Part shown: piece by piece, positions 30,150-39,751 of the stretch
Position numbering within the stretch: position 1 is the stretch's first letter
How the letters are laid out: each line of letters starts with the position of its first letter
Assembly: GCF_964656455.1 (NCBI RefSeq)
Contig: NC_135726.1
Location: 3,730,001-3,794,000, forward strand
Direction of reading: 5' to 3'
Source of the DNA: Halichoerus grypus
Lineage: Eukaryota; Chordata; Mammalia; Carnivora; Phocidae
Length of the DNA stretch: 64,000 nucleotides
Notes under the pieces: model-generated
The model's database searches: none
The model's input: the letters and a program-made list of their open reading frames with translations, nothing else
What the model was told of the DNA's origin: nothing
Program-made: the position numbers and the translations under genes

Positions 30150-30510
30150 TGACATGGGCTGAACTATGTCCCCCAAATTCCTACGGTGAATTCCTAACCC
30201 CCAGCACCTCCAAATGTGACCCTATTTGGAAATAGGGCCTTCAAAGAGGTGATGAAGTTAAAATGAGGCCATTAGGGTAGGCCCTGATCCATCATGACTG
30301 CTGTCCTTCTAAGCCGTTGGGACACAGATACGGAGGAAGGACTGTGTGAGGACACGGGGAGAAGGTGGCGCCTACAGGCCCAGGAGAGAGGCCTCGGGGC
30401 ACAGCAGCCCTGCCCACGGTGGGGGCTTGTACCTCCAGCCTCCAGCAGTGCAAGAAAGATGCATCTCAGTTGTCGAAGCCCCCAGCCTGGGGCGCGGTTC
30501 AGGCCGTTCC
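30150..30510 (+). mobile_element. MLT1 MaLR solo LTR
   Basis: ATGGGCTGAACTATGTCCCC, CCCCAGCACCTCCAAATGTG, ACCCTATTTGGAAATAGGGC, GATGAAGTTAAAATGAGGCC, ATTAGGGTAGGCCCTGATCC, AGGACACGGGGAGAAGGTGG and CAGGAGAGAGGCCTC match the MLT1 consensus in order. The right end (CCTCCAGCAGTGCAAGAAAG) is diverged. No internal viral sequence adjoins it. Confidence 0.93.
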
Positions 30511-30604
30511 CGAGAACTAGCCAGCCACCCCAAAGACAGCCGTGAGGGCACCCACCTCGTCACAGGGTGACAGCTGAAGATGCTCAGCAGCATATGAACG
30601 GGGG

Positions 30605-30672
30605 ACGTCTGGGTTTTATTACCTTACTGTTGGACATTTAGAATATCCCCCCCCCATTATAAATAACAGTGC
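30605..30672 (-). mobile_element. L1 fragment (antisense)
   Basis: TTGGACATTTAGAATATCCC then CCATTATAAATAACAGTGCA is the antisense L1 block also seen at 31.14 kb. It is cut at its right edge by a CAN-SINE. Confidence 0.6.
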
Positions 30673-30870
30673 ATGGGCACCTGCGTGGCTCGGTCGGTTA
30701 GGCGTCCCACTCTTGGTTTCGGCTCAGGTCATGATCTCACGGTGGTGAGATCGAGTCCCACATCGGCCTCTGCACTGAGCATGGAGTCTGTTTGAGATTC
30801 TGCCCCTCCCCCTGCTCACATTCTCTCTCTCTAAAATAAATAAAATCTTAAAAAGAAAAAAAAAAAAGAT
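30673..30870 (+). mobile_element. CAN-SINE (SINEC)
   Basis: GGGCACCTGCGTGGCTCGGT, GTTAGGCGTCCCACTCTTGG, GCTCAGGTCATGATCTCACG, GGAGTCTGTTTGAGATTCTG, CTCTCTCTCTAAAATAAATA and AAATCTT plus an A-rich tail. Its 'cccactcttggtttcgg' type differs from the younger copies at 39-48 kb. Confidence 0.95.
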
Positions 30871-31105
30871 GAGCCAGTGACAGGAGTAAAGTGTCTCAGG
30901 GAGAGGGTGGGCCCCATCACCTCCCGAACGCAGCCACATCAGCTTTCCAAACTCTCCTCCAGCCGGAACGTACGCAACACGCTTCCTCACAGGGGTAACG
31001 GAGACACGTACGCGGCTTTGGGATCCGCTGCTCTGTCATCCGCTTGAGGGCACTGGCGTCTCTGTCCCTGAGTAAGCTCCACGGTGGTCAGTCCGAGCCA
31101 CACCA
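30871..31105. other. Unassigned DNA between L1 pieces
   Basis: Could be diverged L1, but the order of blocks cannot be confirmed. Confidence 0.3.
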
Positions 31106-31109
31106 CCTT

Positions 31110-31500
31110 CCACGCAAGGGACACACGGCATTCTTACCCATACCGGGCTGCTGGACATTTAGAATTCTCCCCATGATGATAACAGTGCAAAGAGCATCCT
31201 TGTATTTCCATCCTTACAAGTTACTTCCTTAGGATGCGTTTTCAGAAACGGGATGGTGGGTCCCACAGAGGCGTGTCTGTAAAGCCCTTGTTAGATACTA
31301 ACAAACGGTTTGGGGGAAGGCGGTATGATTCAGATTCGTGCCGCCACTAGCAACAGGAATGAGCCTTAGTTAAGCAACATCACCAGCACTGAGTCTTACT
31401 GCTTTTCTGGGATTTTAATAGTTCTCATGTATATATTTCCCTATATACTTATTACTTGTGTTCGTTCTCATTTGAACTACTTGTCCAAACTCCGTCCCAA
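31110..31500 (-). mobile_element. L1 fragment (antisense, old)
   Basis: GCTGGACATTTAGAATTCTC, AGTGCAAAGAGCATCCTTGT, TTACTTCCTTAGGATGCGTT, TTCAGAAACGGGATGGTGGG and later AACATCACCAGCACTGAGTC and TACTTATTACTTGTGTTCGT follow the antisense order of an old L1 3' region. Confidence 0.8.
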
Positions 31501-32110
31501 CTTCTTCTTCTTTTTTTTTTTTTTTATATAGCTAAACTCTGGAAGCGAGAAAGTTCAGAACTAGCCTCTGGTGGCCGATAGGTTCAGGACACCAATGGGT
31601 CACTTTTTGTGCCTGGTGCCTGACCCGTGGCAAGGGACAGGTTCTCCCCAGGGCCTTCCCAGCCTCAGCTGCTTCTACCGCTAGGGCAGGCCCTGCAGGC
31701 AACGTCTGGGCCGCCTGCCTGGGGCCCCTCGTCCCCGCCTCAGATCACGTGCTCTGGCTGCACCCATGTGGCTCAGATATAGGGTTGCAGAATGTGGGCC
31801 AAGCAGCTGCAGGGACACCGCTTTGCCTTGCGTGACCTGTGGGCTGGCCCCGGAGAAACAGGTGCTGCTGAAGCTGATTCTGGGACTCTGGGTTACTCCG
31901 GAGGCCATCTTCCTAATTTGGGGCATGTGAAGGTACCAGGGGAGAGGATGGGAGGGGGCAAATGCCAAGGGGAATGCATATGCCAGCCGGAGGCCAAGAG
32001 AGAGGCAGAAAAAGCCAGGAACAGCAGATAGAATCTGGGCTTCCGTCACACTCAGAGTAACTGGGTGGGGGCGGAAGGCAGAGAAGCCAGGCGGCAAGCC
32101 ACGGGCGGTT
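31501..32110. other. Unassigned DNA with a T-rich run
   Basis: A T17-type run lies at 31511-31527. The rest shows no assignable repeat or exon. Confidence 0.35.
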
Positions 32111-32112
32111 CA

Positions 32113-32325
32113 AAATGAGGACACTGGTGGTCTGGGCTCAAATCCTGATGCTGCCCTGACCAGCTCCAATGCCGTGGCGGGTGCCCTCCCCCCTCGGGTC
32201 AAAGTTTCCTTATCTGTAAAATGGGATCATAGTGCCTATCAGTCAGGGTGGTCGTCAGAGGTAACAGGGCCCATCTGTGTGCAGCTCAGCAGGCCCGGGC
32301 CACAGTCTGTGCTCAGAAAACAGAC
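32113..32325 (+). mobile_element. MIR element
   Basis: GGTCTGGGCTCAAATCCTGA, AAAGTTTCCTTATCTGTAAA, ATGGGATCATAGTGCCTATC and GTCGTCAGAGGTAACAGGGC are MIR blocks in order; the CTTGGGCAAGT part is poorly preserved. Confidence 0.85.
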
Positions 32326-32394
32326 ACACGGCAAGCCCAGAGCCCACCCTGCTCGTCTACAGCAAGCTCCGGCAAGCTGCAACCCACCCACCAG

Positions 32395-32572
32395 CTGAGC
32401 CAAGAACAGTTCTCACGTTTTTAAGGGAGTATTTGTTAAACAGGTAAGTAAAGAAAAGAAGAAGAATATGGGGCAGAAACCCAGAGACTGGCCCACAGAG
32501 CCGAAAACATTTACCATCTGGTCTTTTAAGAAGCAGCTTGCCGACTCCTGGTCTGGAGGCCCCCAAGTTTCC
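32395..32572 (+). mobile_element. hAT-type nonautonomous DNA transposon fragment
   Basis: GAACAGTTCTCACGTTTTTA, AAGAAGAAGAATATGGGGCA, CTGGCCCACAGAGCCGAAAA, CATTTACCATCTGGTCTTTT and CAGCTTGCCGACTCCTGGTC match a widespread element whose terminus reads 'tttgccgacccctggtct'. I am sure of the pattern but not of the family name. Confidence 0.55.
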
Positions 32573-33220
32573 CGCGGAATTGTTTGAAAGGGGACAGGTG
32601 GCGTGTGGGGTAAGGACTCAGAGGAGTGAGTAGAGAAGACAGCAAGAAGTCAGCGTGCAAGCGTAGGGCTGCCTTGAAGGACCCGTGTGCTCAGAGGTGC
32701 CGGGCCCGGGAGTAGGCACCTGCTCGGGTCTTCACGGTGGGAACGGCCGGAGGAAGGTGCTGTTGCCCACCTCCCTCCCCGGTGTGCACGGGAGCCTCTG
32801 CTGAGATGCTGCAGAACGAGGCCCCAGCCACGGGGTGTGGCCCCTCACCACTGGAGCTCAAGAACCCAGATCTGGAGGGAACACTGACATGTCATGGGGT
32901 TGGACCCCAGGGAAACAGAGGCAAGACAGCATGATTCACCCAAAGTGCTGGCCAGTCAAGAATGAGAACCCAGGGGTCCCAACTCCCCAGCTGATACTCC
33001 ATACCGCACATGGACTCTGGGGTGGGTCCCCATGGACGTGGGGAGCTGGAAACCTCCTGAATGTCCTGTGTCCCCAGCAACCCTAGTCAGACCCCCGCCC
33101 ACGGGGAGACTCCAGCCTGGACAGGGTGTTCCTTCAACGAGGGCCCCGGGATGAGGATGCAGGGATACCAGCCCAGTCCCTGCTACGCTTGGCAGAATCA
33201 GGCCTGTCCTTCCCCACCCC
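32573..33220. other. Unassigned DNA
   Basis: No assignable repeat or exon in about 650 bp. Confidence 0.35.
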
Positions 33221-33224
33221 GGCC

Positions 33225-33325
33225 CCTCTGCAGAGCTGCCCCTGCTTCACACACTGCCCGGGAAAGCCTCTGTCTTGGTTCATCACTGCATGCCCAGCAG
33301 AGTGTGGCCCGTGGCGATCCCGCCT
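33225..33325 (+). mobile_element. L2 fragment (weak)
   Basis: CTTGGTTCATCACTGCATGC then CCAGCAGAGTGTGGCCCGTG resembles the L2 'gttcactgctgtatccccagc...gtgcctggcac' end. Confidence 0.4.
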
Positions 33326-33357
33326 GGGCACGTGCTCAGCCCCGTGAGGTCAGCTGT

Positions 33358-33492
33358 AACTTGGCCCATGCCTCCCATTTTACAGATGAGAAAGCAGAGG
33401 CCGGGAAAGGGGCAGGGACGCATCTGAGGTCCCCCTCCTGGTTAGCGGCAGGGCTGCGATTGCACCCAGCCCAGTCTGGCTCCAAGGCTGGC
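33358..33492 (-). mobile_element. MIR fragment
   Basis: CTCCCATTTTACAGATGAGA, AAGCAGAGGCCGGGAAAGGG, TCCTGGTTAGCGGCAGGGCT and CAGTCTGGCTCCAAGG are a reverse MIR. Confidence 0.85.
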
Positions 33493-33559
33493 TCCCTGGT
33501 TCCTGCCAGCCAGGCACCGTGAATGGGTTCGGTGGGGAGGAGAGCCTGTGAATGATCCT

Positions 33560-33705
33560 CAGGTCCTCAGGCCCCGCTGCCAGGGGACACCGGCCGCTCC
33601 CCGCTGGGCTGCCCGCCCCAGAGGACAGGGCCTCATCTGTCTTGCTCACTGCCATCACCGGGACCTGGCCCGTGCGCGGGGCTCAGCAGGAATCTGCCGA
33701 GAGCA
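33560..33705 (+). mobile_element. L2 3' end fragment
   Basis: AGAGGACAGGGCCTCATCTG, TCTTGCTCACTGCCATCACC and GGCCCGTGCGCGGGGCTCAG follow the 'gggcagggactttgtctgttttgttcactgctgtatccc' order. Confidence 0.55.
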
Positions 33706-34015
33706 TCAGTGACGGAGGCTGGCCTGGCCAGCAGGCAGAGGACGCCCTGGAGACCTGTCTGGTGGGACGTGGGAGGCTTGCCGGCAGAGGGTCTCCTGGG
33801 AGTGGCCCGGGTGGGGCTTCTGGCTGAAGGGGCCGGGAGGGGCTGTGGTGGGGACGGTGCCTTCAGAGAGGGGAGTGGGCCCCTGGCCTCAGCCCCACAT
33901 TTTGCCTGAACAGGAAGAAAACAGAAAGAGGGGAGCAGCCTAGGGATGCAAACTGCCCCCAGCCGCCAGCCCGTCCCCATCACCAAGAAGCCCGCGCCGG
34001 GCCCTGCCAGGAGCC
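33706..34015. other. Unassigned GC-rich DNA
   Basis: No repeat or exon recognised. Confidence 0.3.
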
Positions 34016-34017
34016 GG

Positions 34018-34198
34018 GGCCAGCAGCAGGGCCTGGAGAATAAACATGTCACCGCGAGGCCGGCCCGCCGGACCGCTGGAGCCAAGAGCCGCCGGAGGCT
34101 GTAAACAGTCTCTCCTCTCTTGGCTGCGGCCCCTGGCCCACCTCTCTGCGCTGGGAATTAGCACTTTGCCTGCCATAAAGAAAGGGCAGGCCAGGGTG
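34018..34198. promoter_or_regulatory. Putative conserved noncoding element
   Basis: GGAGAATAAACATGTCACCG (forkhead-like ATAAACA), GGAGGCTGTAAACAGTCTCT (TGTAAACA forkhead core), GGGAATTAGCACTTTGCCTG and CATAAAGAAAGGGCAGGCC sit among CpG-containing words. No repeat family fits. Two forkhead-like sites about 60 bp apart are the main hint. Confidence 0.4.
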
Positions 34199-34598
34199 GG
34201 GGCGTCTGAGGAGGGGGCGGTGGGCAGGCAAGCTGGGCGGGCCCGGGGCCAGCACCTCCATCCTCGAGGCCTGGAAGCTTCCCCCTTTCTGGAGGAGATT
34301 GTGAATGAACGAGCGTGGTAAGGACGCGGAGGCCCAGCCGAGGCAGAAGTGCGGCGGCAGGCGGAAGGACAGGCAGAGGGGCGGGGGAGGGGCAGGCCCT
34401 TTCTCCGGGGCCCCTGGCTTTGGCCAAGGGAGGTAGATGCTTTCTCCAGCGTGCCCCGAGTCCACCTGGGGCTTCCAGCTAGTCACACAAGCCCCAGGAT
34501 ACAGCCGCCGTCTGCCCCGGGACAGCCCCTGCTGCTGGTGCAAATCAGGCTGACCTGCCGCCTTCGTTTTGGTTGTACCTTCCAGAACCATGAGGCTC
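34199..34598. other. Unassigned GC-rich DNA
   Basis: No repeat or exon recognised. Confidence 0.3.
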
Positions 34599-34599
34599 C

Positions 34600-35098
34600 T
34601 CGTGTGGCAAATCTAGCCACGTCACTCCCAGCTGAAACCCTTCAATGGGACCCCCAGTCCTAGCCCTCCCCGCCTCCTCAGCCTCCTCTCCAGACACAGC
34701 CTCCCCACCACGGGCCTCCCTCCTGCCTCAGGGCCTCTGCACATGGAGCTCTTCCCTCCCCTCTTAGGCCTGGTCCACTCCCCCTTAGAGTTCAGACCTT
34801 GGATCAGCAGTCACTTCCTCCAGGAAGCCTCCCAGATGCCTCCACGAAGTTAAAGCCCCCCCCCCCGTTAGCTACTTTCCTTGTACTATGAGCCTCTCCT
34901 TCTGAGCCCGTACCCCACCTACAAGCTCGCACTGTGTGTGGGACTTGCTGACTCCACTGTCTCTCTGCCACCAGACCGGAAGCTCCATGACGGAGGGTCT
35001 GGGGCTGGTTCTGCGGAGCCCCGTGTCTCAGGTGCCAGCCATCACGGCACTTAACAGATCCTTGTGGAACGACCGAGTTGGTGAATGAACAAATGACC
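34600..35098 (+). mobile_element. L2 3' end, the best-preserved in the window
   Basis: CACGTCACTCCCAGCTGAAA, CCCTTCAATGGGACCCCCAG, GCCTCAGGGCCTCTGCACAT, GCAGTCACTTCCTCCAGGAA, GCCTCCCAGATGCCTCC, GACCGGAAGCTCCATGACGG and GTTGGTGAATGAACAAATGA preserve the whole L2 3' order over about 500 bp. A C12 run interrupts at about 34860. Confidence 0.95.
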
Positions 35099-35350
35099 TA
35101 GAAAGGTCACCCAGAGCTCAGTTCAGATCCCCTCACAGGCTGTGATGCCTCTGGAGGCGGGTCCCTGTCCCCCACTCCTCAGAGCTCCCCAGGGCTCCTG
35201 GCTCACAGGGACACCCCCACCAATGTCAAGAGAACACGATGAGCTGCCCAAGCAGTAGGGGCACTGGGCAGGGGCCTTCATGGCTGCCACTCACCCCCAC
35301 CACACAATGTCAGGGCTGTGGGGACCAACGGGCTAGAGGAAACCAAAGGA
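35099..35350. other. Unassigned DNA
   Basis: No repeat or exon recognised. Confidence 0.3.
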
Positions 35351-35354
35351 AGTG

Positions 35355-35530
35355 AGAAAAAAGTAAGGCTGTGAAGCCTGAGCTTGGACTTTGGCCAAAC
35401 ACGGGTTCAAGTCCTGGCCCTGCTGTGCAGCCTTGGGCCAGCGGTCTGATCTCTCTGGGCCTTCACAGCATTCACCTCTTCAAAGGCTGTGGGGAGGATC
35501 AAGTGAGCTCAGACATGTGTACATGTCCAA
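35355..35530 (+). mobile_element. MIR element
   Basis: TGAGCTTGGACTTTGGCCAA, CACGGGTTCAAGTCCTGGCC, GCAGCCTTGGGCCAGCGGTC, TGATCTCTCTGGGCCTTCAC and GGGGAGGATCAAGTGAGCTC are MIR blocks in order, with the tRNA B-box readable. Confidence 0.9.
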
Positions 35531-35955
35531 CAGATGAGAACTTTGATGACTCATGATTTGGGCAAGCCATCTGTCCAGAACATTCTGGGGGGTTCAGGGG
35601 CTTTTCTCCAGAACGCCCCAGCCGAGGGTTTTGACAGTCTGGACTCCGGAACTCTGGGCCTGTGGTCTACCACCCACCTAGGCCCTAGCCCGAAGACCCT
35701 GGAAGGAGCTGTGAGCGCAGAGCACCCCTGGCGGGCTGGGAGTGGGGCACCAGGGGTCCGGCCTGCTGTCGCAGGGGATTAGGGGCTGCATGACCCTGCC
35801 CTCCCTGAGTTGGGCCGGCTGCCGAGGACACTGGAGTCCCAGGGAGGACAGCCCCATCCAGGGTAAGCTCCTGTGGGGAAAGGCATGGCCTGGGCGGGGG
35901 GTGGGGGGGTGGGGGGGGTTGCAGAAAGACCACAGTTCAAATCTCACCCCTTACA
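35531..35955. other. Unassigned DNA
   Basis: No repeat or exon recognised. A G-rich run (GGGGGGTGGGGGGGTGGGGG) lies near 35897. Confidence 0.3.
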
Positions 35956-35957
35956 CA

Positions 35958-36416
35958 AGGAAAGAGACCACGTCACGCCCACTGGGATGACAAGAGGCAA
36001 AAAGACAAGCAGTCACCAGCGCTGGTGAGGACGCGGAGCGACTGGAACCTTCACACACTGTGGGCGGGAACCCCAGATGGGGCAGCACGGCGGAGACGGT
36101 GGGGCAGGCCTCACACGACCCTGCGAATCCACTCCCAGGTACCGGCCCGACAGCAGGAAAACCCACCTACGAACGGTGCGCGGGCACCCAGACGCCGGCC
36201 ACAGATGACGGTGGAAACGGACAGCGACGGAGCCACACAATGGAATACTACTCAGCCATAAAAAGGGGTAAAGACCGAAACACGCCTCAACACGGATGCC
36301 CTTGGCAACGTGAAAGATACCAGGTGATAGGGCTTTATTCACATCAAATGTCCAGAACGGAGAGACCCAGAGAGGCAGAGAGTGGACGAGGGGTCCCTTT
36401 AGGGCTGGGGGTGGGG
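35958..36416 (+). mobile_element. L1 3' end, left part, interrupted by a minisatellite
   Basis: AAAAAGACAAGCAGTCACCA, GCTGGTGAGGACGCGGAGCG, AATCCACTCCCAGGTACCGG, CAATGGAATACTACTCAGCC, ATAAAAAGGGGTAAAGACCG, TTCACATCAAATGTCCAGAA and GGCAGAGAGTGGACG follow the L1 3' order. The element is continued after the tandem array by its terminal block at 37.58 kb. Confidence 0.93.
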
Positions 36417-37520
36417 GGGTGCAGAGTGACGGCTAATGGGGTTTCCATCTGGGGGGTCGGGGTGCGGAGTGACGGCCAACGGGGTTTCCATCTGGGGGGT
36501 CGGGGGGTGCAGAGTGACGGCCAACGGGGTTTCCATCTGGGGGGTCGGGGGGTGCAGAGTGACGGCCAACGGGGTTTCCCTCTGGGGGGGGTCGGGGGTG
36601 CGGAGTGACGGCTAACGGGGTTTCCCTCTGGGGGGTCGGGGGTGCGGAGTGACGGCCAACGGGGTTTCCATCTGGGGGGTCGGGGGGTGCAGAGTGACGG
36701 CCAACGGGGTTTCCCTCTGGGGGGGTCGGGGGTGCGGAGTGACGGCTAACGGGGTTTCCCTCTGGGGGGTCGGGGGTGCGGAGTGACGGCTAATGGGGTT
36801 TCCATCTGGGGGGTCGGGGTGCGGAGTGACGGTTAACGGGGTTTCCCTCTGGGGGGGTCGGGGGTGCGGAGTGACGGCTAACAGGGTTTCCCTCTGGGGG
36901 ATTGGGGGTGCGGAGTGACGGCCAACGGGGTTTCCCTCTGGGGGGGTCGGGGGTGCAGAGTGACGGCCAACGGGGTTTCCCTCTGGGGGGTCGGGGGTGC
37001 GGAGTGACGGCCAACGGGGTTCCCCTCTGGGGGGGTCGGGGGTGCGGAGTGACGGCTAACGGGGTTTCCCTCTGGGGGGTCGGGGGTGCGGAGTGACGGC
37101 TAACGGGGTTTCCCTCTGGGGGGTCGGGGGTGCGGAGTGACGGCTAGGGGTTTCCTTCTGCGGGGGCAGGGAGTGGGGAGTGATGGCTAAAGTGGTCTCC
37201 CTCTGGGCGGCGGGGGGTACAGAGTGACGGCTAACGGGGTTTCCCTCTGGGGGTCAGGGGGTGCGGAGTGACGGCTAAGGGGTTTCCCTCTGGGGGGCGG
37301 GGGGTGCGGAGTGACGGCTAAGGGGTTTCCCTCTGGGGGGCGGGGGGTGCGGAGTGACGGCTAAGGGGTTTCCCTCTGGAGGGGCAGGGGGTGCGGAGTG
37401 ACGGCTAACGGGGTTTCCTTCTGGGGGGCGGGGGGTGCGGAGTGACGGCTAACAGGATTTCCTTCTGGGGGCGGGGGGTGCGGAGTGCCGGCTACCGGGG
37501 TTTCCCTCTGGGGGGCGGAA
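36417..37520 (+). repeat. Minisatellite, 43-46-bp unit x about 25, L1-derived
   Basis: The unit GTGCGGAGTGACGGCTAACG then GGGTTTCCCTCTGGGGGGTC and a G run repeats about 25 times at 43-46-bp spacing. Variant positions are CGGAG/CAGAG, GGCTAAC/GGCCAAC and TTTCCATC/TTTCCCTC. The unit equals the L1 tail segment 'gggagtgactgctaatgggtacggggtttctttttggggtgatg', so the array arose by expansion inside an L1 3' untranslated region. Each unit has one or two runs of five to seven G on the plus strand. Pro/His/Arg-rich frames on the minus strand stay open because 45 is divisible by three. Confidence 0.96.
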
Positions 37521-37579
37521 AGGTCCTGCAGCAGACCATGGTGGTGGGTCCAAGGCCGTGAGACGCTAACAGCCACTGA

Positions 37580-37645
37580 ACCGCGCGTGTCTGTTGAGTC
37601 GCACGGTATGGGAATCCTATCTCAACAAAACTGTTACAGAGGAGA
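37580..37645 (+). mobile_element. L1 3' end, terminal part after the minisatellite
   Basis: GTTGAGTCGCACGGTATGGG then AATCCTATCTCAACAAAACT and GTTAC match the L1 terminus 'ggtatgtgaattatatctcaataaagctgttac'. It completes the element that starts at 35.96 kb. Confidence 0.75.
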
Positions 37646-39117
37646 CAACCCCACTCCCTGGCCCCGGTTTCCTTCCGGTGAAATGGACTTCACCCTCCTC
37701 TCTCCCCACTCTCTCCGGGTCCTGCAAGGCAGATCTGGGTGCCCTGTGCTAGTGGCCCCCAGCCTTTCCGTGGGCATTGAGCACATCATCACCCAGCCAC
37801 GTGGGTCAGCTGTGCCCCCGCCCCTGACAGGTCCGCAGCCCTGGACTTTCTGGCTCTTGGGCGGCTCCCTCGTCCCATCCTAGGCCTCCCGTGCTCCGGC
37901 TTGCTGCCCTCACCTACACCTGCACTCTCCTGCACCTGCTCGCGCCCGGGCACGTGGGCCCTTCACTAAACTCCCTGGGCCTTGCACACAAGCCTGTCCC
38001 CGCTGCGGTCAGGACCCCCACCTGAGCAGGCCTGATGCTCCCCCTTGCACCGCTATAGGCCCAGAAAGGCCCACAGGTCAAGGCCTGGCCTACAAGAGGC
38101 TCTATGTGGGTGGCCGTCTTGAATGGGGCGCTGGCAGGGACAGCTGAGGGGAGAGGCCAAGGGGTGGGGGTGCCTGGGTAAGAGGCGGGAGCTCAGGGAG
38201 AGTCCCCAGAGCCAGGTGTGAACTCAGAGCTCAGGTGCCCCTGAGGACCTGCTGCCAGAGGAAAGGATGGGGACCAAAGGCACGAGCCTCTGGGGAGAAA
38301 TGCTCTCTGGGGTGGACTGGGGCTGGAAGCCACATTCCCCAGGAACACACAGATGTTCTGGCCGAGGGTAGACAAGGAGGAGGAACTGGTGGGAGAGGGA
38401 GGCCAGGGCTGGCCGGCCTGCCTCCCCAGGAGCTGGGGCACAGCCAGGAGCCTGCAGCTTGTCGCCAGGGTGGCGGTGGGACAAGGCCTGACCCCTGGCC
38501 TCCAGCTCCCCCGCCCAGGCCAGGCTTGGCTCCACTCTGGGCCTGGGGGGACCACATGTGGGCTCCAAGGAGGGTACCCCGGTGAAAACAGACAAGGGAA
38601 CCAGTGTGATTTCTGTTAGGCTCCCCATGGAGGTCCCCGGTGTGGCCAGGAGTCGCCTCCAGGACCACGGGCACCTTCCAAGGGACACACAGCTTCTCCG
38701 GAGAGGGCACTCTTGGCTCTCGGAGTGGGGGGTGGGGGTGGCGATTCCTTCTTGTGGGTTCTTCTGAGGACGGCAGGGAGCTGAGGATGCTGGTGGCCCC
38801 ACATATCATGGGACATGTGACAACTAAGAACACCCCATATATTTACAAATCTGACAGGGTGGGGACGTTGCCCCCGCTGGGACCCACAGCTTGGTGTGGA
38901 GCCATGTGGGAAGCGTCGGCTTCCTACCCACATCAGCACCTCCTGCTCTGGGGGCCCCCAGCTCCCCACAGCCAAGCAGCAGCTCCCTGGCCCCAGGAGC
39001 CAGGTCGAGGCCTCAGCAGGCCCTCGTAGCCACTTGGGCCACGGTGTCGTGGAGCATTCCCCAGCCCTCGGTGGGAGGTCCCCTGATAGGGACCCCAGCA
39101 CTCGGGCCCCTTCCTCA
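37646..39117. other. Unassigned GC-rich DNA
   Basis: About 1.5 kb without an assignable repeat. Four open frames of 116-200 codons overlap between 38.2 and 38.8 kb on both strands, a shadow pattern typical of GC-rich noncoding DNA. No splice-flanked exon is convincing. Confidence 0.35.
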
Positions 39118-39118
39118 G

Positions 39119-39353
39119 AAGGTGCAGATTCCAGGGCGCCTGGGTGGCTCAGTCGGTTAAGCGTCTGCCTTCGGCTCAGGTCATGATCCAGGGTCCTGGG
39201 ATCAAGCCCCGCATCGGGCTCCCTGCTCAGCAGGAAGCCTGCTTCTCCCTCTCCTGCTCCCCCTGCTTGTGTTCCCTCTCTCGCTGTGTCTCTCTCTGTC
39301 AAATAAATAAATAAAATCTTAAAAAAAAAAAGAAAATAAGGTGTGGATTCCAG
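39119..39353 (+). mobile_element. CAN-SINE (SINEC, young type) with target-site duplication
   Basis: The element spans about 39135-39337: GGCGCCTGGGTGGCTCAGTC, GTCTGCCTTCGGCTCAGGTC, GGGCTCCCTGCTCAGCAGGA, a CT domain and AAATAAATAAATAAAATCTT with an A tail. Direct repeats AAGGTGCAGATTCCAG (39119-39134) and AAGGTGTGGATTCCAG (39338-39353) flank it. Only two differences between them suggest a fairly recent insertion. Confidence 0.97.
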
Positions 39354-39630
39354 AAGGCAGTGGGGACTGGGGCGATGGTTCTGGGACCAGGGGCAGCTGG
39401 CCAGCCCCTCCCTGTCCAGGTCCTGACACCTGCATGGGCAGGCAGGTCGGTTCTGGAATCCAGCTCTCCTCACATTGTGTACTGGGGAGCTGATGGTCAG
39501 CAGGGCGTGGGAGGGAGGCCTGGAGGGCAGCTCCCCATACCGCCTGCCCTGAGCGTGGTTTGGACCCCTAACACTCACTGGGACCACCATTTCCCTGAAA
39601 TGTTCCTTCTTATCAACTCATTTTTTAAAA

Positions 39631-39735
39631 ATATTTTATTTTTAAGTAATCACTATGCCCAACGTGGGGCTCAAACTCACAACCCTGAGATCAAGAGTTG
39701 CACGTTCTATGGACCGAGCCAGCCAAGCATCCCCT
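39631..39735 (-). mobile_element. Short CAN-SINE relative (tRNA-derived, older)
   Basis: AATATTTTATTTTTAAGTAA, CCCAACGTGGGGCTCAAACT, CACAACCCTGAGATCAAGAG and ATGGACCGAGCCAGCCAAGC are the reverse of a shorter tRNA-related carnivore SINE. Flanking direct repeats ATCAACTCATTTTTTAAAA (39612-39630) and ATCAACTCACTTTTTAAAA (39737-39755) define it. Confidence 0.9.
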
Positions 39736-39751
39736 CATCAACTCACTTTTT

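Noticed and set aside
36417..37520. Pro/His/Arg repeat protein on the minus strand
   Set aside because: Explained by the 45-bp L1-derived minisatellite; several frames are open at once and unit lengths vary between 43 and 46, which breaks frame.
38616..39590. 324-codon minus-strand open frame
   Set aside because: It reads through the antisense of a CAN-SINE with its A-rich tail and has no domain.
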